Assembly (NCBI GenBank): GCA_027366615.1
Contig: DAHXNG010000116.1
Span: 1 to 38,976, forward strand
Direction of reading: 5' to 3'
From: Nitrospirota bacterium
GTDB taxonomy: Bacteria > Nitrospirota > Leptospirillia > Leptospirillales > Leptospirillaceae
Length of the DNA: 38,976 nucleotides
Position numbers and translations under genes: made by a program. Shown here piece by piece: positions 1 through 8,748 of the stretch (position 1 is its first letter; every line of letters begins with the position of its first letter). Under the pieces are notes generated by a model, which saw only the letters and a list, made by a program, of their open reading frames with translations, was not told the origin of the DNA and made no database searches.

Positions 1-53
1 AGCGGGTCTTTCTCGAACGCCTCGGATCGTCGCATTTGTCGATACGGTCGACC

Positions 54-842
54 CTATCCCCCACCTGAAGCAAGGCCCACGACAACCCTCAGCGCCGTCA
101 GGAGGAGCAGCCCTCCCTGAAAAAGACGGATTCTCGAGGCACCCAACCGCCTTGTAAATCGGGCTCCCAAAAAGGAGCCGACAAGCGCGCCGGCAACGAT
201 CGTCACGGTCTGCGAGGGGAGACCACCCGACACCCAGACCTTCGTCGTTGCGGCTACCGCCGCCATGGGAAACATGACCGCAAGGCTCGAGCCCACCGCC
301 ACAAACGACGGATATCCAAAGAGTAGCGTCAGAACGGGATAGAGCAAAAAACCCCCTCCGACGCCCAGGATCCCGCTTGAGAGTCCAATAGCCGACAGGG
401 CAAAAAACTCCCCGGGAAGACGTCCCGGATCCCGGCGCCCGGGAACCTCTCCCTCCCGGGGGCGAAAGAGAAGAAGTGTCAGTGCCAGAATGGTTTCAAG
501 AAGAAAGATCCAGAGAATGGTTCGCCCCGAGAGACGGCTTGAGAGGAAGGCTCCCGCCGCTCCTCCCGCCAGAGCCGATCCGGCCCAGAAAAAAAGTCGG
601 GACAGGGGAACATGGGCCGAAGGGCGGTGTACAAGAATCCCCGTCAGGGAGGCAAAGGCGACCTGGACCATCGAAATCTCTGTGGCAGAGAAAACGGAGA
701 GACGGGCTCCATGAAGAAGCGGAAAAAGATAGAGCAGTGCGGGAAGAAGCACCACCCCTCCCCCGATCCCCAGAAGGCCGGACAAAAAGCCCGAGAGACA
801 GCCGAGGAGAAGGGTCACCCCGTCAAGCCCCATGCCGTGCAT
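54..842 (-). CDS. TSUP family (TauE/SafE-like) membrane permease
   Basis: A 262-residue, very hydrophobic protein with two similar halves, each starting with a Gly-rich membrane segment (LSGLLGIGGGVVLLP near the N-terminus, LSSGILGVGGGFLLYPVL in the middle). This duplicated GxxGxGGG pattern is the hallmark of the TSUP/TauE-SafE family, whose members export or import small anions such as sulfite, sulfonates or sulfate, so it should sit in the inner membrane with about eight helices. The frame is open upstream to a TTG at 890, but the ATG at 842 (or 833) places the first helix directly at the N-terminus and is preferred. It follows the lipoprotein gene on the same strand by about 95 bases and may share its transcript. 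The family is clear; the substrate cannot be read from the sequence. Confidence 0.8.
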   Translation of the reverse strand: MHGMGLDGVTLLLGCLSGFLSGLLGIGGGVVLLPALLYLFPLLHGARLSVFSATEISMVQVAFASLTGILVHRPSAHVPLSRLFFWAGSALAGGAAGAFLSSRLSGRTILWIFLLETILALTLLLFRPREGEVPGRRDPGRLPGEFFALSAIGLSSGILGVGGGFLLYPVLTLLFGYPSFVAVGSSLAVMFPMAAVAATTKVWVSGGLPSQTVTIVAGALVGSFLGARFTRRLGASRIRLFQGGLLLLTALRVVVGLASGGG

Positions 843-936
843 CACCTTCCGGTCTCCCGTCCCCGCCACGAATCCGCAGAGACGTCCCAAATGGACCCAT
901 CAAACCGGCGAGCCGGGCCCCGGAAAACCCGCCCGA

Positions 937-1962
937 TCATGAGCTCCCCGTATAGAGGGCCATCGCCCCCAGTGAGAGTCCCGATGCAGGCGCAATTGTT
1001 CCGAGGCTTCCCACCGTTCCGGGAGGATTGAGAACGGAGTTGAGTCCGAAGAGGGAGACCGTCCCCCCCGAGGCGGCGATCAGAAAGTTCTGGGCGGGGT
1101 CGGTCGCAAGGAGCGTGGGGGCTCCCGGCAGAGAAAGCCCCGCAATAAGGAGGGGGCTAATCGCCCCCCCTCCGCCGTTATAGAGTGTCGTCACCTCGTA
1201 GATATCGACAGCGGCAGAAACCGGGTCGGGAATAAGAATCACGCTGGAAAGCGCCACGGCCGACAGGGGCACGCCTCCGGAGAGGGAGTGGGGAAGTGAC
1301 CAGGTTGCCTGGGGGCTCGCAAGGGAGCCCCCGCCCAGAACTGTCGTAAGAGGGTAGAGCAAGAGTCGGGTACTCCCCCCCGAGACCGTTCCGACAAGGC
1401 ACTCAATGCCATCGGCCAGGGGAAGCAGGAATCCCCCGGAGAGCGTTGCTCCGGAGGAGAGCGCCACGCAACCGTTCCGGGAAGAGGTCTGTCCTCCCGA
1501 GGAAGAGAGGGAAAGCAGTTCTTTGGAGGGAAATACCTCAAGACATCCCTGAGGAGAAGAGGAGGTTGTCTCCAGGACAACAATCTCCTGTCCCGACTGG
1601 GCCAGGGCATAAGGCGTTCCGGAAAGGCCTGTCACTACGGCTGGGGATGCCGCGGAGGAGAGCGGGAGGGGGGAGAGGAGAAATTGTCCCAACCCCGCTC
1701 CGGTTTGGGCCAGGAGGATGAGTGTATTGTCGGCATCTGTGGCCCCCCAGAGACTGACTCCTGCAGGGAGACTCTGAGAGGAGATCGTTCCCGGGGCGGC
1801 TCCGAAGGGAACACTGTAGCCATCAGTAGCCCCAACCGAGGCCCCCCCCGATGCCGTCACCAGAACCTCAGGAGGAGTTGAGGCATTGGGGCTAGGAGCA
1901 AGCCCGCAGGAAACAAGGAGAAGAGCAAGGGAAATCGCCGGGAGAAGACGGCGGATCGTCAC
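937..1962 (-). CDS. Predicted lipoprotein, low-complexity beta-rich
   Basis: A 341-residue protein starting at a GTG that overlaps the antiporter stop codon (GTGA). The N-terminus is a textbook lipoprotein signal: basic residues, a hydrophobic stretch, then LLVSC with the lipidated Cys near residue 19. The mature part is rich in Ser, Gly, Leu, Ala and Pro, with repeated short strands such as LLATDPAQNFLIAASGGTVSLFG that resemble blades of a beta-propeller (NHL/YncE-like). I see no catalytic motif. It probably lies on the periplasmic face or outer membrane. The translational overlap with the antiporter suggests co-expression, but a functional tie is inference. I do not recognise a specific family. 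Confidence 0.65.
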   Translation of the reverse strand: MTIRRLLPAISLALLLVSCGLAPSPNASTPPEVLVTASGGASVGATDGYSVPFGAAPGTISSQSLPAGVSLWGATDADNTLILLAQTGAGLGQFLLSPLPLSSAASPAVVTGLSGTPYALAQSGQEIVVLETTSSSPQGCLEVFPSKELLSLSSSGGQTSSRNGCVALSSGATLSGGFLLPLADGIECLVGTVSGGSTRLLLYPLTTVLGGGSLASPQATWSLPHSLSGGVPLSAVALSSVILIPDPVSAAVDIYEVTTLYNGGGGAISPLLIAGLSLPGAPTLLATDPAQNFLIAASGGTVSLFGLNSVLNPPGTVGSLGTIAPASGLSLGAMALYTGSS

Positions 1963-3215
1963 GGACGACTTCCCTCTTTTTCAGGAGATCCCCCTCCCTC
2001 CAGACCAAGATGACGTGCCACCGGTGCCGCCACGAGAGCCCCAACCGCAATCGTTCCAACTACGACAGCAAATACGACCGCCGAGGCCGAAGGGGGGAGG
2101 GCATCGTGGACAAGTCCCAAAAGGGCTCCGGCCATGATCCCGGTCTCCCGCACCGCCGACATGAAGGCCATCTCCCGCCATGAGAACCCGGATCTCCGGT
2201 CGAGAGGGACGAGGGAGAAAATAACAACGGGACGGACAACAAGAAGGAGCGCCACGAGAAAGAAAAGGATTCCCAGAAGATTCATCCCGATCCTGGCATG
2301 CGGAATAAGCGTCCCCATAACAAGAAAGATAAAGAATGTCGCCAGATAGACCAGAAGGTCGTTCATCATCCCAAAGTCCCCGTAGGTTTGAACTGAGGGT
2401 GAATCGCTTGCCGTGGGCATCCCCCTGCGCTCCCCGCGTCCGGCCGCCAGACCCAAAAGATAGCCGCAGAGGAGCGTCTGCAGGTGGAGGAGGAGGGAGA
2501 GACCGAACCCGCAAAGAAGAATGGCCACGAGAAAGACGGGAACGCTTCTCCTGAAGATCCCGAAACGGGGATGCCTTGTCAGAAAAACGAAGAGCCATCC
2601 AAGAAAAAGCCCCGCCCCGCCTCCGCCTGCGACGGACCAGAGGAACTCCCCTCCCGTGCTGAGGAGAGCGCCGCCGGAGGAGCCCTCCGACAGAAACGAC
2701 AGGAGAAAGAGCGTCAGGAGGCTCCCCGTCACATCCCCGATCGCGCTTTCGGCAACGAGCGTCTCGAGGACGCGGGAAGGAACGGGGAGTCGCCTGAGGA
2801 TCGGAAGAATGGAGGCAGGGTCGGTGGTCGACAGGATCGCGCCCAGAAGCAGGCCCTGGGAGAGCGTATAGCCAAGCAAAAGGTGGGCGCCGGCGGCAAG
2901 CAGGGCCGTCGTCAGAAGGAGGCCGACCGTCACGAGAAGGCCCACCAAAAGGGCATGCTCCCTCAGGAGGGAGATCCGCGTTCCCGTTCCGGCCTCGTAG
3001 AGGACAAGAAAAACAGCCCCCAGAAGAAAGACGTGGTCCTTCCCCATCAGTCCGTCGCCCGAGACGAGGTTCAAGCCGAAAGGCCCGATGACAAGCCCCA
3101 AGAGCATGAACCAGAGAATGTCCGGGACCCGCAGCCTTCCAGCCAGGCGGGAAAGAAGAAGCGCCCCGGTCAGAATCACCGAGACAATAACACATAATGC
3201 GGCTGTATGGTCCAA
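1959..3215 (-). CDS. Monovalent cation/proton antiporter (NhaP/CPA type)
   Basis: A roughly 418-residue integral membrane protein with about twelve hydrophobic segments. The motifs STTDPASILPIL and, about 30 residues later, ESAIGDVTGS match the membrane-embedded TDP and E/ND ion-binding positions of Na+(K+)/H+ exchangers (Pfam Na_H_Exchanger). There is no C-terminal TrkA/RCK regulatory domain; the protein ends soon after the last helix with a short charged tail. The frame stays open to an ATG at 3500, but that would run through the oppositely oriented gene at 3318. I chose the TTG at 3215, which has AAAGGA about five bases upstream and puts the first helix right at the N-terminus. Likely role: sodium or potassium extrusion and pH homeostasis, useful to an acidophile. 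Ion specificity is unknown. Confidence 0.8.
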   Translation of the reverse strand: MDHTAALCVIVSVILTGALLLSRLAGRLRVPDILWFMLLGLVIGPFGLNLVSGDGLMGKDHVFLLGAVFLVLYEAGTGTRISLLREHALLVGLLVTVGLLLTTALLAAGAHLLLGYTLSQGLLLGAILSTTDPASILPILRRLPVPSRVLETLVAESAIGDVTGSLLTLFLLSFLSEGSSGGALLSTGGEFLWSVAGGGGAGLFLGWLFVFLTRHPRFGIFRRSVPVFLVAILLCGFGLSLLLHLQTLLCGYLLGLAAGRGERRGMPTASDSPSVQTYGDFGMMNDLLVYLATFFIFLVMGTLIPHARIGMNLLGILFFLVALLLVVRPVVIFSLVPLDRRSGFSWREMAFMSAVRETGIMAGALLGLVHDALPPSASAVVFAVVVGTIAVGALVAAPVARHLGLEGGGSPEKEGSRP

Positions 3216-3257
3216 TGGATCCTTTCCCCGACGTCTGGTAGAATTTCTCCGTTGGTG

Positions 3258-3263
3258 TATAAT
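3258..3263 (+). promoter_or_regulatory. Consensus -10 box (TATAAT) before the 3318 operon
   Basis: A perfect TATAAT lies in the AT-richer gap between the divergent antiporter and the small gene at 3318, about 50 bases upstream of that start codon. The -35 region about 17 bases upstream (CTGGTA) is a poor match to TTGACA. Assignment as a sigma-70 promoter therefore rests mostly on the -10 and the divergent context. Confidence 0.4.
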
Positions 3264-3317
3264 AGCCCTAAACGTGCCTCCGACTCCATCCCCCCTATCC
3301 AAGAGGACCTTATTTCC

Positions 3318-3611
3318 ATGCCCGTCTACTCCCTCGTCAGCCGAGACCCCGACCATACGGGAGAGATTGACCTGTGGCATCCGGACCACCTCTCGGAGGA
3401 AGAGTTTGGCGAGCTTCTCCTCGAAGCCATGCGCTGGACCAGTTCCTCCCTCTGGAAAGACCAGATCTTCGAGACGGCCCGATACCTGATCGACAAGCAT
3501 GGCTTCCGTGATGCCGGCGGCCTCGTCCGCATCTCCTACCCTGCCGACTGGTCAAAGACAAAGGTAAAAGGGCTTCTCCAGAGCCTCCTCAACAGGGACC
3601 GCTCGGACTAG
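3318..3611 (+). CDS. Small hypothetical protein (97 aa)
   Basis: A soluble protein starting MPVYSLVSRDPDHTGEIDLW, with an amphipathic helical middle (EEEFGELLLEAMRWTSSSLW) and a basic C-terminal part. The frame is open upstream to 3207, but the ATG at 3318 has an AGAGGA about ten bases before it and lies downstream of a TATAAT box. The gene ends 12 bases before the PAP2 gene, so it probably opens the 3318-5604 operon. I do not recognise the family and see no metal- or nucleotide-binding motif. Confidence 0.55.
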   Translation: MPVYSLVSRDPDHTGEIDLWHPDHLSEEEFGELLLEAMRWTSSSLWKDQIFETARYLIDKHGFRDAGGLVRISYPADWSKTKVKGLLQSLLNRDRSD

Positions 3612-3623
3612 GCTCCGGAAGAG

Positions 3624-4226
3624 ATGGCCCCCCTCATCGCAATCGACCAGAGCCTTTTTCTTTGGCTCAACAACTCCCTGGCCCGTCCCTGGCTCGACCC
3701 TGTCATGGAGGCGGCCACGGCCCTTGGCAACGGATTTTACCTCTTCCCTCTGGGACTCCTCCTCATGACCCTTTTTGCGAAGAGGAATTTCAGGCGGGAC
3801 TTCGTTTTCTGGGCCTCGACCTCCTTTATCTCCTTCATCATCGGAACGCTCCTCAAGCACCTTGTCCACAGGGATCGTCCCCTCGCGGCTCTTCATGCAA
3901 GGATTGCCGACCATCAGGCCACGGTCCATGTTCTGGGCCCCTCCCTCTATGCCAACTCCTTTCCATCGGGGCACACCTTCACCGTCTTCTCCACCGCCTC
4001 TCTTTTTGCGGGGCTCTACCCGGGACTCGCGATTCCCCTCTACACAGTGGCTACACTTACCGGCCTCTCCCGGATCTACGTCGGAGCCCATTTCCCTCTT
4101 GATGTCCTGGGAGGGGCCCTTATAGGACTTCTTTCGACGGCGATCGTCCGCCGGTGGATCATTCCTCGATGGAGGGGCGATCAGACCGCCGCTCCCCAGA
4201 CCCAGAACACGAAGCCCTCCCGATGA
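3624..4226 (+). CDS. PAP2-family membrane phosphatase
   Basis: A 200-residue membrane protein carrying all three parts of the PAP2 acid phosphatase signature: K78 with R85-P86 (KHLVHRDRP), PSGH at 114-117, and SR...H156...D160 (SRIYVGAHFPLD). Five or six hydrophobic segments surround them, so the active site should face the periplasm. Family members dephosphorylate undecaprenyl pyrophosphate, phosphatidylglycerol phosphate or lipid A; the exact substrate is not determinable here. The stop codon overlaps the start of rlmN (ATGA), indicating translational coupling. Its length is typical for bacterial PAP2 or BcrC-like enzymes. Confidence 0.88.
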   Translation: MAPLIAIDQSLFLWLNNSLARPWLDPVMEAATALGNGFYLFPLGLLLMTLFAKRNFRRDFVFWASTSFISFIIGTLLKHLVHRDRPLAALHARIADHQATVHVLGPSLYANSFPSGHTFTVFSTASLFAGLYPGLAIPLYTVATLTGLSRIYVGAHFPLDVLGGALIGLLSTAIVRRWIIPRWRGDQTAAPQTQNTKPSR

Positions 4227-5290
4227 ACCTTCTCGACCATTCCCCGACCCGATGGGGAGATCTTCTGGAAGCCCAAGGACAGCCCGCCTACCGGGGACGC
4301 CAGATCGCCCACTGGGTCTTCAAGCGGCTCACAACCGATCCTTATTCGATGACCAACCTTCCGCCGGCAGTCCGACGGCTCATCGAGGAAGGAACACTCT
4401 CCCTCGCCCTCCCCTCCCTGCTCTCCTCCGAAAGCGCCGATGACGGCACATGCAAGATCGCCCTGGCGCTTGCCGACGGTCCGGCAATCGAGTCCGTCCT
4501 GATCCCCCGAAAAGGACAGATGACGCTCTGCCTCTCCACCCAGGCCGGTTGCGGCATCGGTTGCCGCTTCTGCCGGACCGCCTCCATGGGCCTTATTCGC
4601 AACCTGACGGTCTCAGAGATTCTCGCTCAGTGGATCGTCGCCGCCCGTCAGCTTGGCACCTCCCCGAACGCGCCCCGAATCGACCACATCGTCTTCATGG
4701 GCATGGGGGAGCCCCTGGCGAACCTCGATGCCCTCATCCCCGCCATTCGGGCCCTCACCCACCCCGACGGGGTGGGCCTCTCGCCCCGCCGTATCACCGT
4801 CTCGACCTCGGGGCTCGTCCCCCGCATCGAGGCGCTGGGAGAGGCCAATACGGGAGTTCGGCTCGCGGTCAGCCTCTGCGCTCCCGACGATGCTCTCAGG
4901 CGAACCATCATGCCGCTTGGCCGCATCTACCCCATCGACCAGATCCTCGAGGCCTGTCGCCGGTTCCCCTTGAGAAACCGGGACAGGATCACCTTCGAGT
5001 ACGTCCTTCTCGCGGGCGTGAACGATAGCCCGGAGATGGCCCGGGCCCTGGGACGCCTTCTCGCCCCCTTCCGGTCGAAGGTCAACATCATTCCCTTCAA
5101 TCCCTTCCCCGGATCTCCCTACGCCCGGCCCTCCGAGGCCGATGTCGTAAGGTTTCATGAGATCCTGGGCGGACTCCACATCACTGCCACCGTCAGGAAG
5201 ACAATGGGCCCCGACGTCCTGGCCGCCTGCGGCCAGCTGGCCCGGGAGATGGAAAGTCAAAAAGTGCTAACGGGAGGCGACACTCCGTGA
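4223..5290 (+). CDS. rlmN: Dual-specificity RNA methyltransferase RlmN
   Basis: A radical SAM enzyme of about 355 residues that makes 2-methyladenosine at A2503 of 23S rRNA and A37 of some tRNAs. Visible landmarks are the CX3CX2C iron-sulfur motif (C110, C114, C117; CGIGCRFC), the family motif HIVFMGMGEPLAN, and the C-terminal ACGQLA carrying the second catalytic Cys (about C336). The frame is open back to 4154, but the ATG at 4223 overlaps the PAP2 stop in an ATGA junction and gives the usual family length. The stop overlaps the GTG of the next small gene. High confidence from the motifs. Confidence 0.95.
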   Translation: MNLLDHSPTRWGDLLEAQGQPAYRGRQIAHWVFKRLTTDPYSMTNLPPAVRRLIEEGTLSLALPSLLSSESADDGTCKIALALADGPAIESVLIPRKGQMTLCLSTQAGCGIGCRFCRTASMGLIRNLTVSEILAQWIVAARQLGTSPNAPRIDHIVFMGMGEPLANLDALIPAIRALTHPDGVGLSPRRITVSTSGLVPRIEALGEANTGVRLAVSLCAPDDALRRTIMPLGRIYPIDQILEACRRFPLRNRDRITFEYVLLAGVNDSPEMARALGRLLAPFRSKVNIIPFNPFPGSPYARPSEADVVRFHEILGGLHITATVRKTMGPDVLAACGQLAREMESQKVLTGGDTP

Positions 5291-5604
5291 ATGACAAGAC
5301 AGCCTTTCACGCCCGGATCATTCTCTATCTTGGAATCGAGTTCCTCCTGATCCAGGGCGGCATGACGCTCAACCTCTATGCCTCGATGCACAACATCGGG
5401 GGGCTCGAAATGATCTCGTGGTTTGGCATTACCGGAAGCCTGGCCGCCGCGGTCGGATTCGGAGCCCTCCTCGTCGAAGCCCGACCCGAGATCCCCTCGG
5501 GCACCGACCCGGGATTCCTCTTCCGGATCGCCCCCCAGCTTCCCTGGATATTTGCCTTTGCCCTTCTCTTCGGAGAATCCCTCATCTACTTTCCCAAGCT
5601 CTGA
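5287..5604 (+). CDS. Small inner-membrane protein (105 aa)
   Basis: Begins with GTG inside the rlmN stop (GTGA), so it is translationally coupled to rlmN. It has about three hydrophobic helices: ARIILYLGIEFLLIQGG, a central WFGITGSLAAAVGFGALL, and a C-terminal PWIFAFALLFGESLIYF. No recognised domain or catalytic residues. It is the last gene of the plus-strand unit and is followed by the terminator at 5650-5683. Hypothetical, but well supported as a gene by overlap and position. Confidence 0.65.
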   Translation: MNDKTAFHARIILYLGIEFLLIQGGMTLNLYASMHNIGGLEMISWFGITGSLAAAVGFGALLVEARPEIPSGTDPGFLFRIAPQLPWIFAFALLFGESLIYFPKL

Positions 5605-5649
5605 ATAACGGGCCCAAGCTCTGCTAACACGAACAGCTCTCGAAAGAAA

Positions 5650-5683
5650 AAAGGCCGGACGGGAGTAACCCCGACCGGCCTTT
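5650..5683. terminator. Bidirectional intrinsic terminator
   Basis: A perfect 9-bp inverted repeat, AAAGGCCGG at 5650-5658 and CCGGCCTTT at 5675-5683, with a 16-base loop. A/T-rich flanks on both sides give a U-tract in either direction. It lies between two convergent units (the rlmN operon and the chemotaxis operon) and can serve both. Confidence 0.8.
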
Positions 5684-5707
5684 GCCATTTTTGCGAATGT
5701 CGTCTGC

Positions 5708-6697
5708 CTAGGGATTGGGGGCCGCCATCTTCGCCTGATGTTTGGAGAGTGCCAGGTTTAAAGCCTCAAGGAACTTCTGGGGCTCGAACTTCACCACATA
5801 TTCATCGATACCGAGCTCCCGGCCCTTCCGGACGTTTTCCGTTCCGCTCATCGAAGAGTTCATGATGATCGGAATGTTCTTCCATTCGGGATGTTCCTTG
5901 ACTTTCTTGACGAAGGAATACCCGTCCATGATCGGCATCTCCACGTCGGAGATAATGGCGGCCAGGTCGGCAGGATTCTTGTTCCAGATCTGGGCAAGGA
6001 CCGTAAGTCCTTCCTCACCGTTTCGTCCCAGGATTACCTTGTAGCCGTCCTTGTCGAGGGCCTTGGAGAGCATGTTTCTCGCCACGGCGCTGTCGTCGAC
6101 AACAAGAACGACCTTACCGGTGGGAGGCGCCTTCTGCATGGATTCGAGGTCGTGTTCCTGGCGCGAGTAAAGCCCCATCTCCTCAACGATCGTCTCGAAG
6201 TCCAGGATGAGAAGGACCCGCCCCTCGTCTGGACCGTCGGTAAGCTTGATCGTCCCCACCACACTCGAATCCTTGTGGCCGGCGGAAGAGGGCAGGTTGA
6301 TCGGGACGATGCTCTTCCAGGAGACCCGGCGGATCTGAACGCTCTGGTGCACGAGAAAGCCCAGGCGGATGTTCGAGAACTCCGTCACGATCACCTGGGT
6401 CGACGTGATTCCGGTCGGCTCGGTGACCCGCATCCAACGGGCGAGATTGATGATGGGGATAACAATGCCCCGGAGGTTGATGACTCCGTCCTGGAAGGGA
6501 TTGGCGTTGGGCACCGGCGTGATCTCGGGAAGCTTGATGATCTCGATCACCTTGGCGACATTGACCCCGTAGATCCCTTCCATGACCTTCTCGGGGTTGT
6601 TCTTGTCGACCTGGAAGATACGAAAGTCGACCAGCTCCATCTGGTTCGTGCCGACCTGGAGAACGAGGTTCTCGATATCTGTCTTGCCACTGCTCAT
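5708..6697 (-). CDS. cheV: Chemotaxis coupling protein CheV (CheW-receiver fusion)
   Basis: A 329-residue two-domain protein. Residues about 20-175 form a CheW-like coupling domain (VINLRGIVIPIINLARWM is the typical CheW core). Residues about 195-320 form a response-regulator receiver with the acidic pair in VVLVVDDSAVARN and phospho-acceptor D251 in SDVEMPIMDGYS. This order and length are those of CheV, which links chemoreceptors to CheA and adapts when phosphorylated. It is the third gene of the minus-strand operon MCP, ODP-like, CheV behind a sigma-28-type promoter, so it is probably expressed with the late flagellar genes. It ends just before the shared terminator. Confidence 0.92.
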   Translation of the reverse strand: MSSGKTDIENLVLQVGTNQMELVDFRIFQVDKNNPEKVMEGIYGVNVAKVIEIIKLPEITPVPNANPFQDGVINLRGIVIPIINLARWMRVTEPTGITSTQVIVTEFSNIRLGFLVHQSVQIRRVSWKSIVPINLPSSAGHKDSSVVGTIKLTDGPDEGRVLLILDFETIVEEMGLYSRQEHDLESMQKAPPTGKVVLVVDDSAVARNMLSKALDKDGYKVILGRNGEEGLTVLAQIWNKNPADLAAIISDVEMPIMDGYSFVKKVKEHPEWKNIPIIMNSSMSGTENVRKGRELGIDEYVVKFEPQKFLEALNLALSKHQAKMAAPNP

Positions 6698-6754
6698 GAG
6701 ACTCTCCTGTGGAAAACGGGGGAGGGCGTTCCCTCGCCGGGGAACCCGGTGTCC

Positions 6755-7504
6755 TTAGGTAAAAATATTTGCATCGAAGCCGACCTTGGCCCGGGAAATC
6801 CAGTCGATGAACTGACGGGCCTCCTTCTCGCGGAAGATCGATCCGTGCTGCGGACAGATCATCTTGATGGGGAGGTTCCGGATCTTTCCGATCCAGTACT
6901 CGATCGCCTTTGACGTTCCGACATAGCGAACGTGAAATCCTTCCATATGCTTGACGTGGTCCTCGAAGTTCTCCACATAGAGAGGCGTCTCTCCCTTGGG
7001 ATAGATTGCCGCCCCCACGTCCCCCGTAAAGAGTATCCCCGAGGCGTGGTCGAAGACGTGGAAATTCCCGGGAGAATGCAGGAAGTGGGCGGGAACGAAT
7101 TCAATCCGGCTCCCGGAGGCCAGAGTGAGCGTCCCTCCCCCATCAGGAATCCCTTCGATCCGGTCAAGGGCCGTCACTCCGTAGTGGAGGAGAAACCGGA
7201 TCCAGAGTGCGGAAACATGGACGCGGGCGGGGGTCATGTCGAGCCATGAGGCCAGCCCCCCTCCCACATCGGGGTCCTGGTGGCAGAGGAAGATATGATC
7301 AACCTTCTCCGGATCGACAAACTCGCTCATATTCACAACAACGCGGGAAAAGACGCCGAAGCCGCCTGGATCGAGCAAGGTCCCTCGGCCGTTGTCCACA
7401 ATCAGGTACTGATTGGTCTGGACCCCTTCTTCGAGGCCCGTTTCATCGCGGCCCAGCCAGCAGAACTTGTGGTTCGGGGAATCGTAAATAATCTCCGAGG
7501 ACAT
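6755..7504 (-). CDS. Diiron metallo-beta-lactamase-fold protein, ODP-like candidate oxygen sensor
   Basis: A 249-residue MBL-fold protein lacking the C-terminal flavodoxin domain of flavodiiron NO/O2 reductases. The metal ligands can be followed: H75, D77 and D79 in CHQDPDVGGG, H143 in FLHSPG, D162 in LFTGDVG and H220 in ICPQHG. This is the flavodiiron (ODP) arrangement H-x-E/D-x-D...H...D...H, rather than the zinc hydrolase HxHxDH. The usual second His after the first motif is Val80. In Treponema denticola a stand-alone ODP protein encoded with chemotaxis genes is an oxygen-binding sensor. Here the gene lies between a PAS chemoreceptor and cheV, so a role in oxygen or redox taxis is inferred. 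An alternative is a free-standing oxidoreductase. The start has a GGAGG-type site just upstream. Confidence 0.8.
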   Translation of the reverse strand: MSSEIIYDSPNHKFCWLGRDETGLEEGVQTNQYLIVDNGRGTLLDPGGFGVFSRVVVNMSEFVDPEKVDHIFLCHQDPDVGGGLASWLDMTPARVHVSALWIRFLLHYGVTALDRIEGIPDGGGTLTLASGSRIEFVPAHFLHSPGNFHVFDHASGILFTGDVGAAIYPKGETPLYVENFEDHVKHMEGFHVRYVGTSKAIEYWIGKIRNLPIKMICPQHGSIFREKEARQFIDWISRAKVGFDANIFT

Positions 7505-7545
7505 GACACCTCCTTAAGAACAGTTGATCGACGGACACCGGTGGC

Positions 7546-8748
7546 TTATAAGGAGCCGCGCACCTTTTTCATGATGTCCTTGAGCCCCGTGACGAGCCCT
7601 TCGAGTTGCTTCTTGACGGAAGAGACACTCCGGGACTGGTTCTCAGTGACTCCCACGATCGACGAGAGCGTGTTTGAGAGGACGGTGGCGTGGTCGACGA
7701 TAGACTCGAAAACCGTTCCTACAATCTCGGCCTTTTTCTGGCTCTCTTCGACCTTCCCCAGCGTACCGTGGATCAGGGTCACCGTACGGGTTGTATCGCT
7801 CTGGGTCTCCCGGATGGTGGATCCGATCTCCTTGGTCGCCCGGATGGTTCGTTCGGCAAGCTTTCTCACCTCATCGGCCACTACCGCAAATCCCCGACCC
7901 TGCTCTCCGGCCCGGGCCGCCTCGATGGCGGCATTCAGGGCAAGCAGATTGGTCTGGCTTGCGATGTCGTCGATCACCTCGACGACCTTGCCGATCTCCT
8001 GGCTCCGGGAGTTGAGCCCGTTCACCACATCGACCAGGGCCCGCATGGCCTCGCCCGACTCGCGGACCTGGGAGAGAAGGTCTTCAAGCGTTTTCCGCCC
8101 GGCCTCCCCTTCGGTACGGGTCTTCTGCGCCTCATTCGAAACCCGGCCGGTTGTGGTTACGATCTCGCGAATCCCGGAGTCGAGCTTGTCCATGGCGGAG
8201 GAGAGCTCATTGGAGGCCCCTTCCTGCATGTCGACAGAAGAGGAGAGGAGCTTCTCGCTTGTCACATCGCGAAAAATAGTCATATAGCCCAGAAGGGCCC
8301 CCGTCGACTCGTCAACAAGAGGCTCCGTCGTCGAAAGGAGGGAGATCCCGCCGATCTCCATCACCTGATTCTTCCGAACCTCGCCGGGACGAAGCCCTTC
8401 GAGGATCTTCCGGATCCGGTCGGGGTCCTTGTGGAAACGGTGGATGGAGCCCCCCATCACCTCGTTGGCCGAGACGCCAAAACTCTTTCTCATCTCGGCT
8501 TCCATCTGGGAGACGATCACCTTCATCGCCTGATTCATATAGAGGATGGTGTTTCCACCCCGACCCGAACCCATATCGGGCGAGGCCACGGCGATGCCAA
8601 GATTGGGAATCGCATCGAGAATATGGAGAAGGACCCGGGCATTCTGGGTCAGGCCCCTGCCAGCACTCTCCTCTCCATAAGAACTCCGCCCCGGACTCTT
8701 CGAGACTGGTTCCTCACCGCCACTTCCTCGCCCGAATAACGCCGCCAT
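7546..8748 (-). CDS. Soluble PAS-domain methyl-accepting chemotaxis protein
   Basis: A 400-residue chemoreceptor without any transmembrane helix, signal peptide or HAMP domain. Residues about 38-165 look like a PAS sensor ([16 protein letters not shown]..., ILYMNQA, ending [13 protein letters not shown]). The rest is the long coiled-coil signalling hairpin, with the conserved tip at about 260-300 ([33 protein letters not shown] interrupted only by small changes). No C-terminal CheR-tethering pentapeptide is seen. The frame is open to 8802, but the ATG at 8748 has GGAGGAG six bases upstream. A FliA-type promoter lies about 80 bases before it. As the first gene of an operon with an ODP-like protein and CheV, it probably senses an intracellular redox or oxygen signal. 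Confidence 0.9.
   Translation of the reverse strand: MAALFGRGSGGEEPVSKSPGRSSYGEESAGRGLTQNARVLLHILDAIPNLGIAVASPDMGSGRGGNTILYMNQAMKVIVSQMEAEMRKSFGVSANEVMGGSIHRFHKDPDRIRKILEGLRPGEVRKNQVMEIGGISLLSTTEPLVDESTGALLGYMTIFRDVTSEKLLSSSVDMQEGASNELSSAMDKLDSGIREIVTTTGRVSNEAQKTRTEGEAGRKTLEDLLSQVRESGEAMRALVDVVNGLNSRSQEIGKVVEVIDDIASQTNLLALNAAIEAARAGEQGRGFAVVADEVRKLAERTIRATKEIGSTIRETQSDTTRTVTLIHGTLGKVEESQKKAEIVGTVFESIVDHATVLSNTLSSIVGVTENQSRSVSSVKKQLEGLVTGLKDIMKKVRGSL

Noticed and set aside
3216-3500. N-terminal extension of the antiporter to an ATG at 3500
   Set aside because: It would overlap the opposite-strand gene at 3318 and its promoter, and the added sequence is hydrophilic without similarity to antiporters. 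The TTG at 3215 has a good ribosome site.
5891-6913. 340-codon plus-strand frame opposite cheV
   Set aside because: Runs across the end of one gene and the start of the next on the other strand; composition is that of a shadow frame.
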